Assembly (NCBI GenBank): GCA_910589655.1
Contig: CAJUTJ010000106.1
Coordinates: 1-64,000 of the forward strand
DNA: 64,000 bases
Source of the DNA: an uncultured Acetatifactor sp.
GTDB lineage: Bacteria; Bacillota; Clostridia; Lachnospirales; Lachnospiraceae
Direction of reading: 5' to 3'
Below the pieces are notes generated by a model, which worked only from the letters and a program-made list of their open reading frames with translations, did not search any database and was not told the origin of the DNA. Position 1 is the stretch's first letter, and each line of letters begins with the position of its first letter. This document shows, one piece after another, positions 16,938 to 26,426 of the stretch. Position numbers and translations under genes: made by a program.

Positions 16938-17200
16938 TGCCGGAGGGCATTTCTCATCCGGATTTGAGTCGCGGCAGAGCTGCGGCATGGGAGTTAGTGT
17001 GAAAAAGAGCATTTCACAATCCTGATTTGAGTGCCCGCCAAAGCGGACATATGGGAGTTAGTGTGAGAAGCTCTTCTAGCCGCTCACAGCAGAGGCTGTT
17101 TCGTGGAGAAATTCTAAGTCTCACACAGGAGAATGCCTGAAAAGCGGCATTCTCCGCATTGATTTGAGTCGCGGCAGAGCTGCAGATGGGAGTTAGCGTG
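16938..17200 (+). repeat. Intergenic triplicated motif with hairpins
   Basis: A motif of about 42 bases occurs at 16961-17002, 17024-17066 and 17161-17201. Copies 1 and 3 share an exact 23-base core (GATTTGAGTCGCGGCAGAGC plus TGC). All three end ATGGGAGTTAG(T/C)GTGA. In the third copy the final A is the first base of the glycosyltransferase start codon. Between copies 2 and 3 lies a perfect 10-bp hairpin (17128-17137 with 17146-17155). Confidence 0.8.
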
Positions 17201-19042
17201 ATGGATAAATTGATGAAATTACAGAATATTCTATTTCCGAAGGAGGATTTGACAGAGCATTGGTGGCTGTTTTACAGGGGAGACAAGCTTTCCCATGAGA
17301 CTATGGAATCGGCATATTCCCTGAGAAAAAACGAACATTCGGAATTTTTTACATATTTTAATGCTTTTTCGCTGGAAAAATGGAAGAAATATACGCAAAT
17401 CAGAAATGCATACCTGCGGCTGTCCATAAAAGGAAAGGTGGGCATTCAGCTGTTTGGGCACTATATGGCAAATAATATTGTCAATAAAGAAATTATCTCG
17501 GAAAACTATTTTGAAGCGGACGGCAGAGAGACCGTTATGATTCCGATTCCCATGAATGTGAAGAGCCAAGTGGTTTCTTTTCAGCTCTTTGCCTTTGACG
17601 ACCTGTACGTATACGAGGGCAGTTACATAGCGGATGTGGAAACCGGACTGCTGAACGAGGTGGATATTTCTCTTGTGACGGTTACTTTCCGGAAGGAAGA
17701 TTTTATTACCAGAAATCTGACTCTTCTGGAAAACGAAATCATTTATACGGACGAAGAGGTGGCAGACCATATTTTTGTCAAAGTGATTGACAACGGCAGA
17801 ACCTTGAACGCGGAGGACTGGAACAGCAACCACATCCGTATTTACCCCAATCCCAACACAGGCGGCTCCGGAGGCTACACAAGGGGGATGATAGAGACTC
17901 TCCGGGATGAGAATTTCCATGCCACCCATGCGCTGCTGATGGATGATGACGTGAAAATCCTTCCGGAGAGTATTATCAGAACCTTTCACCTGCTGCGCTG
18001 TCTGAAACCGGAGTACAAAGACCATTTCGTCAGCGGCGCCATGCTCTATTACGAGAGGATGCATATTCAGCATGAGGATGTGGGCTTTGTCAGCAAGGAG
18101 GGCACATTCGGGGCGAGGAAGCCGGTCATGGAGATGCATTTGGCCGATTCCGTCGTGCGGAACGAGAAAATTTACGAAGATCAGCCCAATAATTATGCAG
18201 GCTGGTGGTACTGCTGCATCCCCCGTACAAAGCTGAGCTTGGACAGGCTGGCGCTTCCCCTTTTCATCCGGGGAGATGACGTGGAGTTTTCCATTGCCAA
18301 TCAAGCCAAGTTCCTGACCATGAACGGCATTTGTATCTGGCACATGGGCTTTGCGGTGAAGTTTAACATGCCCATGGAATTCTATCAGGTGCATAGAAAC
18401 AGTCTGATTATTCAGGCGGCCAGCGGCGTGACGCCGGAGGTGGATTATGCCGCAAGAATTTCGGACCGCTTTTTCGTTGAGCTGAACCGATTTAATTATA
18501 CCGGATGCGATATGCTTCTTGACGCCATAGAGGATTATCTGAAAGGGCCGGAGTTTCTGACCAGCCCTGTGGGCGAGGAGCTGATGAAGAAACAGGCTTC
18601 GCGCGTAAGAAAATTATCCGATGTGAGGCAGATCGCCCCGGAGATTAAAATCAAATATCACAAAATCTATAAGCGGGACGGAAAGCTCAAGGGCTTCAAA
18701 AGGTTGTGGTATCGGATAACGTATAACGGCCATCTCCTTCCCACTTTTCTGTTAAAGGATAAGCCTGCCGTCATTGCATATGATTGGTTTGACGCGCCGG
18801 AGAAGCAATATATGAGGGAGGCTGTTCTGGCCGTCAATCCCTATGATGAGACGGGAATCCTCCGGTATCGGTCGAGAAAGGAATTCCTGAGACTGATCAG
18901 GAGGCACGGGTCGCTGATGCGGCAGTACAGGAGAAATAAGGACAGCGTAAAGAAACGATACGAGGATGCAAAACAGAAACTCACCGGATTGGAATTTTGG
19001 CAGGAATATCTAGGGCTGCCGGAAACGGAAAACAGGGGGTAA
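17201..19042 (+). CDS. GlfT2-like galactofuranosyltransferase
   Basis: About 613 residues from the ATG at 17201; an in-frame ATG at 17186 would add five residues from the repeat. An N-terminal beta-sandwich-like region (to about 190) precedes the GT-A domain. Key motifs are RIYPNPNTGGSGGYTRGM, the metal-binding HALLMDDDVKILPES, NNYAGWWYCCIPR, FIRGDDVEFSIA, and the base-like His in GICIWHMGF. This set is diagnostic of GlfT2-type enzymes that use UDP-galactofuranose. A C-terminal helical region follows (about 420-613). Its donor would be made by Glf, encoded at 33318. It works on the inner membrane face to build a galactofuranan or to add side chains. The MenD-like gene starts five bases after the stop. 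Confidence 0.87.
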   Translation: MDKLMKLQNILFPKEDLTEHWWLFYRGDKLSHETMESAYSLRKNEHSEFFTYFNAFSLEKWKKYTQIRNAYLRLSIKGKVGIQLFGHYMANNIVNKEIISENYFEADGRETVMIPIPMNVKSQVVSFQLFAFDDLYVYEGSYIADVETGLLNEVDISLVTVTFRKEDFITRNLTLLENEIIYTDEEVADHIFVKVIDNGRTLNAEDWNSNHIRIYPNPNTGGSGGYTRGMIETLRDENFHATHALLMDDDVKILPESIIRTFHLLRCLKPEYKDHFVSGAMLYYERMHIQHEDVGFVSKEGTFGARKPVMEMHLADSVVRNEKIYEDQPNNYAGWWYCCIPRTKLSLDRLALPLFIRGDDVEFSIANQAKFLTMNGICIWHMGFAVKFNMPMEFYQVHRNSLIIQAASGVTPEVDYAARISDRFFVELNRFNYTGCDMLLDAIEDYLKGPEFLTSPVGEELMKKQASRVRKLSDVRQIAPEIKIKYHKIYKRDGKLKGFKRLWYRITYNGHLLPTFLLKDKPAVIAYDWFDAPEKQYMREAVLAVNPYDETGILRYRSRKEFLRLIRRHGSLMRQYRRNKDSVKKRYEDAKQKLTGLEFWQEYLGLPETENRG

Positions 19043-19047
19043 AGTAT

Positions 19048-20685
19048 ATGGAATTACAACAAGAAGTCAGTCAGGACTTTGCAAGGTGCAAAATGCTGGT
19101 AACATTACTCCGCGATTACGGAATCAAACATGTGGTTTTGTCTGCAGGGAGCAGAAACCTGAATTTAGTAAGATTATTTGAAGCCAACCGCTGTTTCAGA
19201 ACCTACAGCGTAATTGATGAAAGAAGTGCGGGCTTTTACGCATTGGGGATAGCGTTAAAACTGCGGAAGCCCGTGGCTATATGCTGTACATCGGGCACCG
19301 CCGCGTCCAACTACTTGTCTCCGGTCACGGAAGCTTTTTACCAGCAGGTGCCGCTGGTGGTAATCACGGCGGATCGATATCCCTGTCTGCTGGGACAGAA
19401 TGAGGATCAGACCATTCCGCAGGTAAATATGTTCGAAAAGGTTTGTAAGAGGAGCGTTACCTTACCTGTCAATTCAGGGCATCTGGGAGACTGGGAAGCC
19501 CGACGGCTGATTTGTGACGCATTGCTGGAAATGAGTCATCACGGCAAGGGACCGGTTCACATTAACGTGCCCATAGCCAGCATCGAACGGGAAAAGCCGA
19601 ATCCGGAGGTTCTAAAGCTTGACCGGTATTTCCGGAAGATCGAGCGCATCACCCTGTCCGATTCCAAAGAGATATGGGATTCTAAAGTCAAACGCCTTTC
19701 CGGTATGAAAAGGATCATGATTCTTTACGGGCAGGATCATCCTCTTGCACAAGAGGAGCAGGAATCCGTGGAAGCCTTTGCGAGGAAGTTCCACTGTGTC
19801 ATCATTACGGATCATTTATCCAATTTCCGTTGTGACCGTTCCGTGCTGTCGCTGTCTGTCTTGCGGGGGATGGATCAAGACACTTTTGACCGGGATCTGG
19901 CGCCGGATGTGGTTATCACTGTCGGCGGCAGGAGAATGTTAAATGATCCTTCGCTTCCGAAGCTGAGGGCGCAGAAGCGCGCCATGGGCCACTGGCGTAT
20001 TTCCGAGGACGGGGAAATCCGGGATACCTACCGGAAAATGTCCCGGGTCTTTGAATGCTCCGCCAAGTATTTTTTTGATTATTTTACGAAGAGCGATATA
20101 CTCTGCGATAACGATGACGATTATCTGCAGCATTGGAAGGAAGCCGAGAAGCAGTATGTTACACCGGAGACGGATCACTATTCCCAGCTGTATGTGGTAG
20201 AGCAGACGGTGAAAAATCTGCCCGACAATTCCTGTGTCCACTATGGCATAGGCAATACCATTATGTTTGCAAACCGGTTTCCCGCCAATCCCACGGTGGA
20301 GGTCTTCTGCAATATGGGGACAAACGGTATTGACGGCTCCGCTTCCACTTTTATGGGACATGCTGTGGTCAGCAATCATTTATGCTTTCTGATCTTAAGC
20401 GATTTAAGCTTTTTCTATGATATGAATTCGGTGTGGAGTAAGCCTATGCGGGGGAACATCCGGATTATGATGTGTAATAATTCGGGGACGGATTTGTTGA
20501 GACATTTGGCGTCGCCTTCCATTACACATATCCATAAAGCGGCAGCAAGTGACTGGGTGAAATCTTTAGGATTTACGTACCTTAGTTCTGCTAATAAAGA
20601 AGAATTTGACCGGAATCTGGAGCGTTTCCTGTCGGAGGAAGATACACCTATGTTTTTTGAAGCGTTTACCGGGACAAGCAGATAG
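19048..20685 (+). CDS. MenD-like thiamine-diphosphate enzyme in a polysaccharide locus
   Basis: 545 residues from the ATG at 19048 (GGGGGT upstream). MenD landmarks are clear. VVLSAGSRNLNLV stands where MenD has SPGSRS, and DERSAGFYALG holds the catalytic Glu. CTSGTAASNYLSPVTEAF, ITADRYPCLLGQNEDQTIPQ and the C-terminal ThDP site MGTNGIDGSASTFMGHAV are also present. MenD condenses 2-oxoglutarate with isochorismate in menaquinone synthesis, yet no other men gene is nearby. The SRS-to-SRN change and the context suggest a different acceptor. With the dehydrogenase next door it may make or modify an unusual sugar or acyl group. The family is clear; the reaction is unknown. Confidence 0.8.
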   Translation: MELQQEVSQDFARCKMLVTLLRDYGIKHVVLSAGSRNLNLVRLFEANRCFRTYSVIDERSAGFYALGIALKLRKPVAICCTSGTAASNYLSPVTEAFYQQVPLVVITADRYPCLLGQNEDQTIPQVNMFEKVCKRSVTLPVNSGHLGDWEARRLICDALLEMSHHGKGPVHINVPIASIEREKPNPEVLKLDRYFRKIERITLSDSKEIWDSKVKRLSGMKRIMILYGQDHPLAQEEQESVEAFARKFHCVIITDHLSNFRCDRSVLSLSVLRGMDQDTFDRDLAPDVVITVGGRRMLNDPSLPKLRAQKRAMGHWRISEDGEIRDTYRKMSRVFECSAKYFFDYFTKSDILCDNDDDYLQHWKEAEKQYVTPETDHYSQLYVVEQTVKNLPDNSCVHYGIGNTIMFANRFPANPTVEVFCNMGTNGIDGSASTFMGHAVVSNHLCFLILSDLSFFYDMNSVWSKPMRGNIRIMMCNNSGTDLLRHLASPSITHIHKAAASDWVKSLGFTYLSSANKEEFDRNLERFLSEEDTPMFFEAFTGTSR

Positions 20686-20696
20686 CGGGAGGGGAT

Positions 20697-21713
20697 ATGG
20701 ACGGATATAGAGTATGGTTTGCTGAAAAGGGGAAAGCAGTATTACAGCCGTTTTCGGTGAGGGAGCCGAAATCCGATGAAGTGCAGGTGAAAGTGGATTT
20801 TACGCTGATCTCCGCGGGGACGGAAAAGGCGTATTTGTCAGGCGCAAACAATACGGCACATAAGTTTCCTACCTGTCCGGGCTACTCCGGAGTGGGTACG
20901 GTTGTGAAAACCGGAGACAATGTAAAAGGGCTGGAAGCAGGCAGCAGAGTTTTTGTGGCATGGGGGGGGCATGGGAGCTATAACATTGTCCATAAAAAGA
21001 ATTGCTTTTTAATACCTGACTCGGTATCCTCCGAAGAAGCAGTGTTTACACGGCTTGCCGGATTCCCTCTTCTGGCGCTGCGGCGGTCCGGAATAGAGAT
21101 GGGGGAATCCGTGGTTGTGGTGGGGCTGGGGATGCTGGGGTTATTTGCCGTGCAGCTGGCAAGTTTGTACGCGGTTCCTCTGATTGCGGTGGGAAACCGG
21201 GAGATCCGGAGACAGAAGGCGCTGGATTTCGGGGCGGACTATTGCTTTGCGCCGGATACTCCTGATTTGACCCAAAAGATCCAAGACATATGTGAAGAGA
21301 AAAACGGTATACGCGGAGGGAATGTCATTATCGAAACATCGGGACAGATTGACGCCCTGAACAGCTGCTTAACCTATACCGCCAAATACGGGAGGGTCAT
21401 GCTGAACGGTTGTAACCGGGTGACGGACCAGCCCATAGATTTGTACCGGTACATTCATTTGAAGGGTGTGGAGTTAATCGGCGCCCATGACGGAACCAGA
21501 CTTCCCTATAACTCCGCGCCGAGACGCTGGACTGCCAGACGGGATTATATTACGGTATTACGGTTTATGGAAAGCGGCCGCCTGAATGCAAGGGATATGC
21601 TTAACGAAATTGTCAGCCCAAGGGAAATCCCGGACGTATATAACAGGCTGCTGTACGATAAAGAGTTTCCTCTGGGGGTGATTTTTGACTGGAGGGAATT
21701 CCACCAAGGCTGA
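20697..21713 (+). CDS. MDR-family alcohol/sorbitol dehydrogenase-like oxidoreductase
   Basis: 338 residues. An N-terminal GroES-like domain has TLISAGTEKAYLSG and PGYSGVGTVVKTGD. It is followed by a Rossmann domain with VVVVGLGMLGLFAVQLASLY as the NAD(P)-binding glycine motif. The first zinc ligand, normally Cys in GICGTD, is replaced (ISAGTE), and the four structural-zinc cysteines are absent. It therefore resembles the BchC-like, zinc-poor branch of the family. It probably oxidises or reduces a hydroxyl of a nucleotide sugar or polyol. GGGAGGGG precedes the ATG. It lies 11 bases after the MenD-like gene and 14 before the fusion gene, within one operon. Confidence 0.8.
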   Translation: MDGYRVWFAEKGKAVLQPFSVREPKSDEVQVKVDFTLISAGTEKAYLSGANNTAHKFPTCPGYSGVGTVVKTGDNVKGLEAGSRVFVAWGGHGSYNIVHKKNCFLIPDSVSSEEAVFTRLAGFPLLALRRSGIEMGESVVVVGLGMLGLFAVQLASLYAVPLIAVGNREIRRQKALDFGADYCFAPDTPDLTQKIQDICEEKNGIRGGNVIIETSGQIDALNSCLTYTAKYGRVMLNGCNRVTDQPIDLYRYIHLKGVELIGAHDGTRLPYNSAPRRWTARRDYITVLRFMESGRLNARDMLNEIVSPREIPDVYNRLLYDKEFPLGVIFDWREFHQG

Positions 21714-21727
21714 TAAGGAGAAATCGG

Positions 21728-24700
21728 ATGGAAAATGAAAATGTAAAGAACCGGGCAGAACATTATGATGTGGGAGTCTTCGGGGTGTGGAGCGGATGTA
21801 ATTACGGAAGCATTGCCACTTATTATGCGTTAAATCGTATTCTTACGTCCATGGGTAAAACAGTGCTGATGATCGACAAGCCCATTCTAATGGAAGATGA
21901 TGTGGAGATAAAGGAGAACCATTCCCGCAGATTCGGAAGGGAACATTATAACATAAGCAGGCGGTATCGGTTAAACGAAATGTACCGGTTGAATCAAGTC
22001 TGCGATACCTTTCTGATCGGGTCGGATCAAGTGTGGAATTACGGAATCAGCAAGAACTTCGGGAAAGCTTTTTACCTTGATTTCGCGGGAGCGGATAAAA
22101 AGAAAATAGCCTATGCCATATCCTTCGGGCATGAGATAGATTTTGCGCCGCCGGACGAGCGGGAAGTGATTGCGGATTATATGCGGTACTTTGACGGAAT
22201 CGGGACAAGGGAGGAGGACGGCGTAAAGATCTGCAGGGACTGTTACGGAATCAAGGCGGAGCAGGTACTTGATCCGGTATTTCTTGCGGATCCCCAAATC
22301 TATGACGAATTGGCCGAAAAATCATCCCACAGGGAAGAGGAACCCTTCATTGTCTCCTATATCTTGGATCCTTCGCCGGAAAAGACGGAAGCCATCCTGC
22401 ATCTCCGGAAACAGTTCGGCGGGATAAAGGCGGTGAACCTCTTGGACGGGCTTCCGTGGCTTTTCGAAAAGAATAAAAAGCTCACCAATCTCCCCGATTG
22501 TATTGAGAATCTTCAGGTGGAGGACTGGCTGTATTATTTGAAAAACGCCCGGTTTGTGCTGACGGATTCCTGCCATGGGGCTTCTTTTGCGTTGATTTTC
22601 AAAAGGAATTTTATCGCCATAACCAATAAGGGGAGGGGGATATCCAGATTTAACTCTCTTTCCCGGCTCTTCCGGTTTGAGAATCATATGACATCCGACC
22701 CCAAGGACGTAATCACCAATCCCCGTCTGCTGGATCCCATTGATTATGGGCTTATAGCGGATATAATGGAGGCCCAGAGGAGGAGATGTTATCAATGGCT
22801 GTATGACGCCGTCAATCTCCCCAAAAAGAGCGAGAAAGAGTTGACAGAGAAGAACCAAATCGGAAAGGTAAACCCCATAAACAAGCGGGCCATGAAGAAA
22901 CCGGCGAGCTGTGCGGATGCCGAGAATACGGTTCTGAAAACGGTGGGAGAGGGAAAATGTTCCGGATGCGGAGCCTGCGAAGCCATATGTCCCAGAGGTG
23001 CAATCAAGCTGCGGAACGATGAGGAAGGCTTCTTAGTGCCCGTCATCAACCGGAATCAGTGCATTAACTGCGGCATCTGCCTGAAAAAGTGCACTTCCTG
23101 CCATCCGGAGTACAAGAACAATGCCGATCCCAAGTGCTTTGCCATGATGGCCGATGACGAGACAAGGGCAGTCAGTTCGTCGGGAGGCATGTTCTCCGTG
23201 GCGGCAGAGCGGATTTTAGAGTGGGGGGGGGTAGTCTGCGGAGCGGCATACAGGGAAGATTACAGCGTTGAGCATATCATCATAGAGGACAAGAAAGAGT
23301 TAGGGCGCTTGCGCGGTTCAAAGTATATGCAGAGCTATGCCGGCGGGATTTTTCCGGATATCAAAAAATATCTGCAGGAGGGAAGAACCGTTCTGTTCAC
23401 GGGGATGCCCTGTCAGGTAGCCGGTTTGTACTCCTATCTGGGGAAGGACTATGAGACCTTATACACCATCGACCTGTTGTGCCATGGAATTACGTCTTCC
23501 AAGGTATTTGAGAAATATCACAGGGACGTTTTGGGCGGAAAGGAATTGAGCCGGCTGGAGTTTAAGGAAAAGGAGCCGTGGGGGTGGCACGCGGGGGTAA
23601 ACGCTTATTTTACTGACGGGACAAAGTACTCCAAGCCCTTGGAGACGGATCCCTACTTCATCGCCTATCTGAAATCCATTGCCAAGAATACGGCCTGCGG
23701 CAACTGCGTGTCTAACAGGCTGCCCCGTCAGGGGGATTTGACCATAGGGGATTTCTGGGGAATTGCCAAATATGACGAGGAACTCTACGACAAACGGGGA
23801 ACTTCTGTAGTCTTGGTGAATAACCAAAAGGCGGAAGCCTTTTTTGAAGCCTTAAAACCTGCCATGAAACGGGTAAAAGAGGAGCCCTTGGAGGCGGCAG
23901 TTAAGGGAAACCGGATTATTCAGGCGCCCTACCGCCTTCACAAGAACCGAAGCCAATTCTTCCGGCATTTTGACGAGCTTGATTTTACTTCTCTGACCAT
24001 GGGATGTTACCGGAATGAATTGTACAAGTATCGGAAAAAGGAGCTGCTGAAATTACTGCCGGAGCATCTCCACGAGTATTATTATCTGGCTCGGACGGCA
24101 GCCGAGAAGGCAAGGGGCAGGAAAATCGTATTGTGGATGCGGTCAGGAGAGTTCGAGAAGGTATTAAAGGACTGCTTCGGGATGGACATTGCCTTTTCCG
24201 TTGCCAAGAATCCTTCCTTTGTGAACGGGAAAACGGTGCGCCGCATATCCGAGATTCAGAGACGAAGCGGAGAATTTTATATAGCGGCTTTAGATCCCAA
24301 GGATCACGGAGATACATACAAGCTTCTGAATGCTTACGGCTACAGTGAGATAGAAGACTTTATCTGCAGATATCCCAGACCCATTGTCTTAGAGAAGTAT
24401 GATTGCGCCTCCGGCGCCTATACCGATGCATGGGGAAATACCATTGAAGGGTATGGGGGAAGGCTTGGAAAGGTAGTTTTCAGAGGCGGAAACAATCATA
24501 TTATCATAGGGGACAAAGTCACGGGCACAGAGAATCTCACCTTTGATTTGTCTGCAAATGCGGCAATCGAAATAAGGGAAGGAAACAAATTTACTGCGGA
24601 AAACCGTTTTGTCACAAGGGGATATAACGGCAGAACGGAAATTTTAATCCAAAAGGGCTGCCGGTTTACGGATGCGTTGTTCAGACTTTACAACAGTGAA

Positions 24701-26278
24701 CATACTTCCTCCGTTTTGATCCATGAAAACTGTACCTTTGAATCGGATCTGGAGCTTCATGCCAATTCCGGGAAAAAGATTGTAATCGGAAGGGACTGTA
24801 TGTTTTCCCATGACGTGGATCTCTGGGCGGGGGACGGGCATTCTATTTTCGATACTGCCACAGGCGAGAATGTAAATTCCATATATGAAAAGCAGCCCTC
24901 GCATAAAAATGAAATTGTCATCGGAGAACACGTATGGGTATCTAAAGGCGCCTTTATTATGCATGGGACGGCGGTGGGAACCGGCAGCATTATCGGGGCG
25001 AAAAGCGTGGTGAAGGGACAATTCCCCAACAATTGTACCATCGGCGGGAATCCGGCAAAGCTGCTCCGCACCAATACCGCATGGAGCCGGGAAATGGTGA
25101 CGGAGGATATAGGGACATGCGGGAGGGAGGAATATTATGCGCTGACGGAAGGCGGAGACTTACAGGATACTCTGTCAGGGAGAAGAGCCTTGGCAGAAGC
25201 GGATGCTTTGCCGGGGAGGAGAGCCTTGGCAGAAGCGGATACTCTGCCGGGGAGAAGAGCCTTGGCAGAAGCGGATGCTCTGCCGGGTGGAAGAACCTTG
25301 ACAGAAGGGGCTGTTTTGCCGGTGGGTACGGCAAGGAGGCGTGTCTTAATCTTAGGCGGGACGGGACGCATGTCTTCCGAACTTACCAGATTATGCATTG
25401 CCAACGGGGATGATGTTACGATTTCGGTGCGGGGCAGACATAAAATTAAGGACGACCTTGCCTCCGTAAAGAAAATCATATTGGACCGAAATGATACGGC
25501 GGCAACGAAAGCTATCTTGGGCGGGCAGTTTTTCGATGTGGTGTTTGACTGTTCCGGCTATCTGCCCGGAACTGTGGATGCTGTTTTATCTTGTATCAAG
25601 ATTAACCGGTATATATTTGTTTCATCATTTACGGTATATGCTCATTATCATAATGGAAGAAAACTTACTGAGGAAGAGATGCCCGTGTTTCAGGATCGAT
25701 GCGAGACGGACATTAAAACAGGTGACAAGTCATGGTATGCCCGGGGAAAGTATAACTCTGAGATTTTAATTGCAAAAAAATATCCCTATATAAATTATGC
25801 CATTGTGCGGATACCCTTTGTCATGTCAACCGATGACGACTTTGGGGATAAAGCTTCCAGCCGGATTTTACAATATGTGTCTGCCGTAATGAAGGGAGAA
25901 CCTGTCTGCAGCAGCAGGCTCGAATGCCTCTATAATTTCGTGGAAAATAAGGATGAAGCCCGTTTCCTCTATTTCCTGTCGGAGAGTACGTTTAAAGGCG
26001 TGGTGAATTTTGCATCTCAGGGAGAGATTGCGATGAGTGACGTGATTCGATATGTGGAGAATAAGACGGGGAGTAAGGCCGTCATCGAAGAGAATGGCAG
26101 GAAGCTTCCTTTTTCCGGCTTCCCGGAGACTACCATGGATCTGGGAAAATGCCTGTCTATGTCGTACTGCCCCATGAAATTGGAGGATTGGATATATCAA
26201 AAGATAGATAAATACATTGCTTATTGCAGAAATAGAGAGAGGCAGAACTTCCAAACCCGAATGATTTCGGGGGGGTAG
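21728..26278 (+). CDS. Four-module fusion: pyruvyl transferase, FrhB-like iron-sulfur protein, hexapeptide acyltransferase, NAD-dependent epimerase
   Basis: 1516 residues in one continuous frame. Residues about 10-375 are a polysaccharide pyruvyl transferase (GVWSGCNYGSIATYYAL, FLIGSDQVWNYG, FVLTDSCHGASFALIF). Residues about 408-455 hold two 4Fe-4S motifs (CSGCGACEAICPRGA and CINCGICLKKC). About 460-760 is an F420-hydrogenase beta-subunit-like domain (RGSKYMQSYAGGIFPDIKKY, FTGMPCQVAGLYSYLG, GDFWGIAKYDEELYDKRGTS). About 780-900 is Rossmann-like. About 903-1125 is a left-handed beta-helix ending EIVIGEHVWVSKGAFIMHG and TIGGNPAKLLR, typical of acetyltransferases. Four 12-residue repeats link to an SDR epimerase (about 1203-1516; VLILGGTGRM, FVSSFTVY). 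The enzyme may prepare and attach several decorations in one complex. The order of reactions is unknown. Confidence 0.88.
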   Translation: MENENVKNRAEHYDVGVFGVWSGCNYGSIATYYALNRILTSMGKTVLMIDKPILMEDDVEIKENHSRRFGREHYNISRRYRLNEMYRLNQVCDTFLIGSDQVWNYGISKNFGKAFYLDFAGADKKKIAYAISFGHEIDFAPPDEREVIADYMRYFDGIGTREEDGVKICRDCYGIKAEQVLDPVFLADPQIYDELAEKSSHREEEPFIVSYILDPSPEKTEAILHLRKQFGGIKAVNLLDGLPWLFEKNKKLTNLPDCIENLQVEDWLYYLKNARFVLTDSCHGASFALIFKRNFIAITNKGRGISRFNSLSRLFRFENHMTSDPKDVITNPRLLDPIDYGLIADIMEAQRRRCYQWLYDAVNLPKKSEKELTEKNQIGKVNPINKRAMKKPASCADAENTVLKTVGEGKCSGCGACEAICPRGAIKLRNDEEGFLVPVINRNQCINCGICLKKCTSCHPEYKNNADPKCFAMMADDETRAVSSSGGMFSVAAERILEWGGVVCGAAYREDYSVEHIIIEDKKELGRLRGSKYMQSYAGGIFPDIKKYLQEGRTVLFTGMPCQVAGLYSYLGKDYETLYTIDLLCHGITSSKVFEKYHRDVLGGKELSRLEFKEKEPWGWHAGVNAYFTDGTKYSKPLETDPYFIAYLKSIAKNTACGNCVSNRLPRQGDLTIGDFWGIAKYDEELYDKRGTSVVLVNNQKAEAFFEALKPAMKRVKEEPLEAAVKGNRIIQAPYRLHKNRSQFFRHFDELDFTSLTMGCYRNELYKYRKKELLKLLPEHLHEYYYLARTAAEKARGRKIVLWMRSGEFEKVLKDCFGMDIAFSVAKNPSFVNGKTVRRISEIQRRSGEFYIAALDPKDHGDTYKLLNAYGYSEIEDFICRYPRPIVLEKYDCASGAYTDAWGNTIEGYGGRLGKVVFRGGNNHIIIGDKVTGTENLTFDLSANAAIEIREGNKFTAENRFVTRGYNGRTEILIQKGCRFTDALFRLYNSEHTSSVLIHENCTFESDLELHANSGKKIVIGRDCMFSHDVDLWAGDGHSIFDTATGENVNSIYEKQPSHKNEIVIGEHVWVSKGAFIMHGTAVGTGSIIGAKSVVKGQFPNNCTIGGNPAKLLRTNTAWSREMVTEDIGTCGREEYYALTEGGDLQDTLSGRRALAEADALPGRRALAEADTLPGRRALAEADALPGGRTLTEGAVLPVGTARRRVLILGGTGRMSSELTRLCIANGDDVTISVRGRHKIKDDLASVKKIILDRNDTAATKAILGGQFFDVVFDCSGYLPGTVDAVLSCIKINRYIFVSSFTVYAHYHNGRKLTEEEMPVFQDRCETDIKTGDKSWYARGKYNSEILIAKKYPYINYAIVRIPFVMSTDDDFGDKASSRILQYVSAVMKGEPVCSSRLECLYNFVENKDEARFLYFLSESTFKGVVNFASQGEIAMSDVIRYVENKTGSKAVIEENGRKLPFSGFPETTMDLGKCLSMSYCPMKLEDWIYQKIDKYIAYCRNRERQNFQTRMISGG
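25172..25315 (+). repeat. 36-bp in-frame tandem repeats, four units
   Basis: Units start at 25172, 25208, 25244 and 25280 and encode L(S/P)GRRALAEADA-type 12-mers between the acyltransferase and epimerase modules. The first three are nearly identical; the fourth is degenerate. Confidence 0.92.
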
Positions 26279-26426
26279 CGCCGGAACCGGAAATGCCCCT
26301 GTCATAAGCTCTTCACCGGCGTAGATACGGTATGGAAGTCGGAAACCGCAGGTGGATAAAGGTCAATGAAAAAAGGATTTATAATAAAATGATGGTGACG
26401 GATGAAGGAAAAGGGGTAACAAAGGA

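Noticed and set aside
17231..18394. 387-residue minus-strand frame opposite the GlfT2-like gene
   Set aside because: Shadow of a strongly supported glycosyltransferase; composition rich in His/Ile/Gln with no ribosome binding site.
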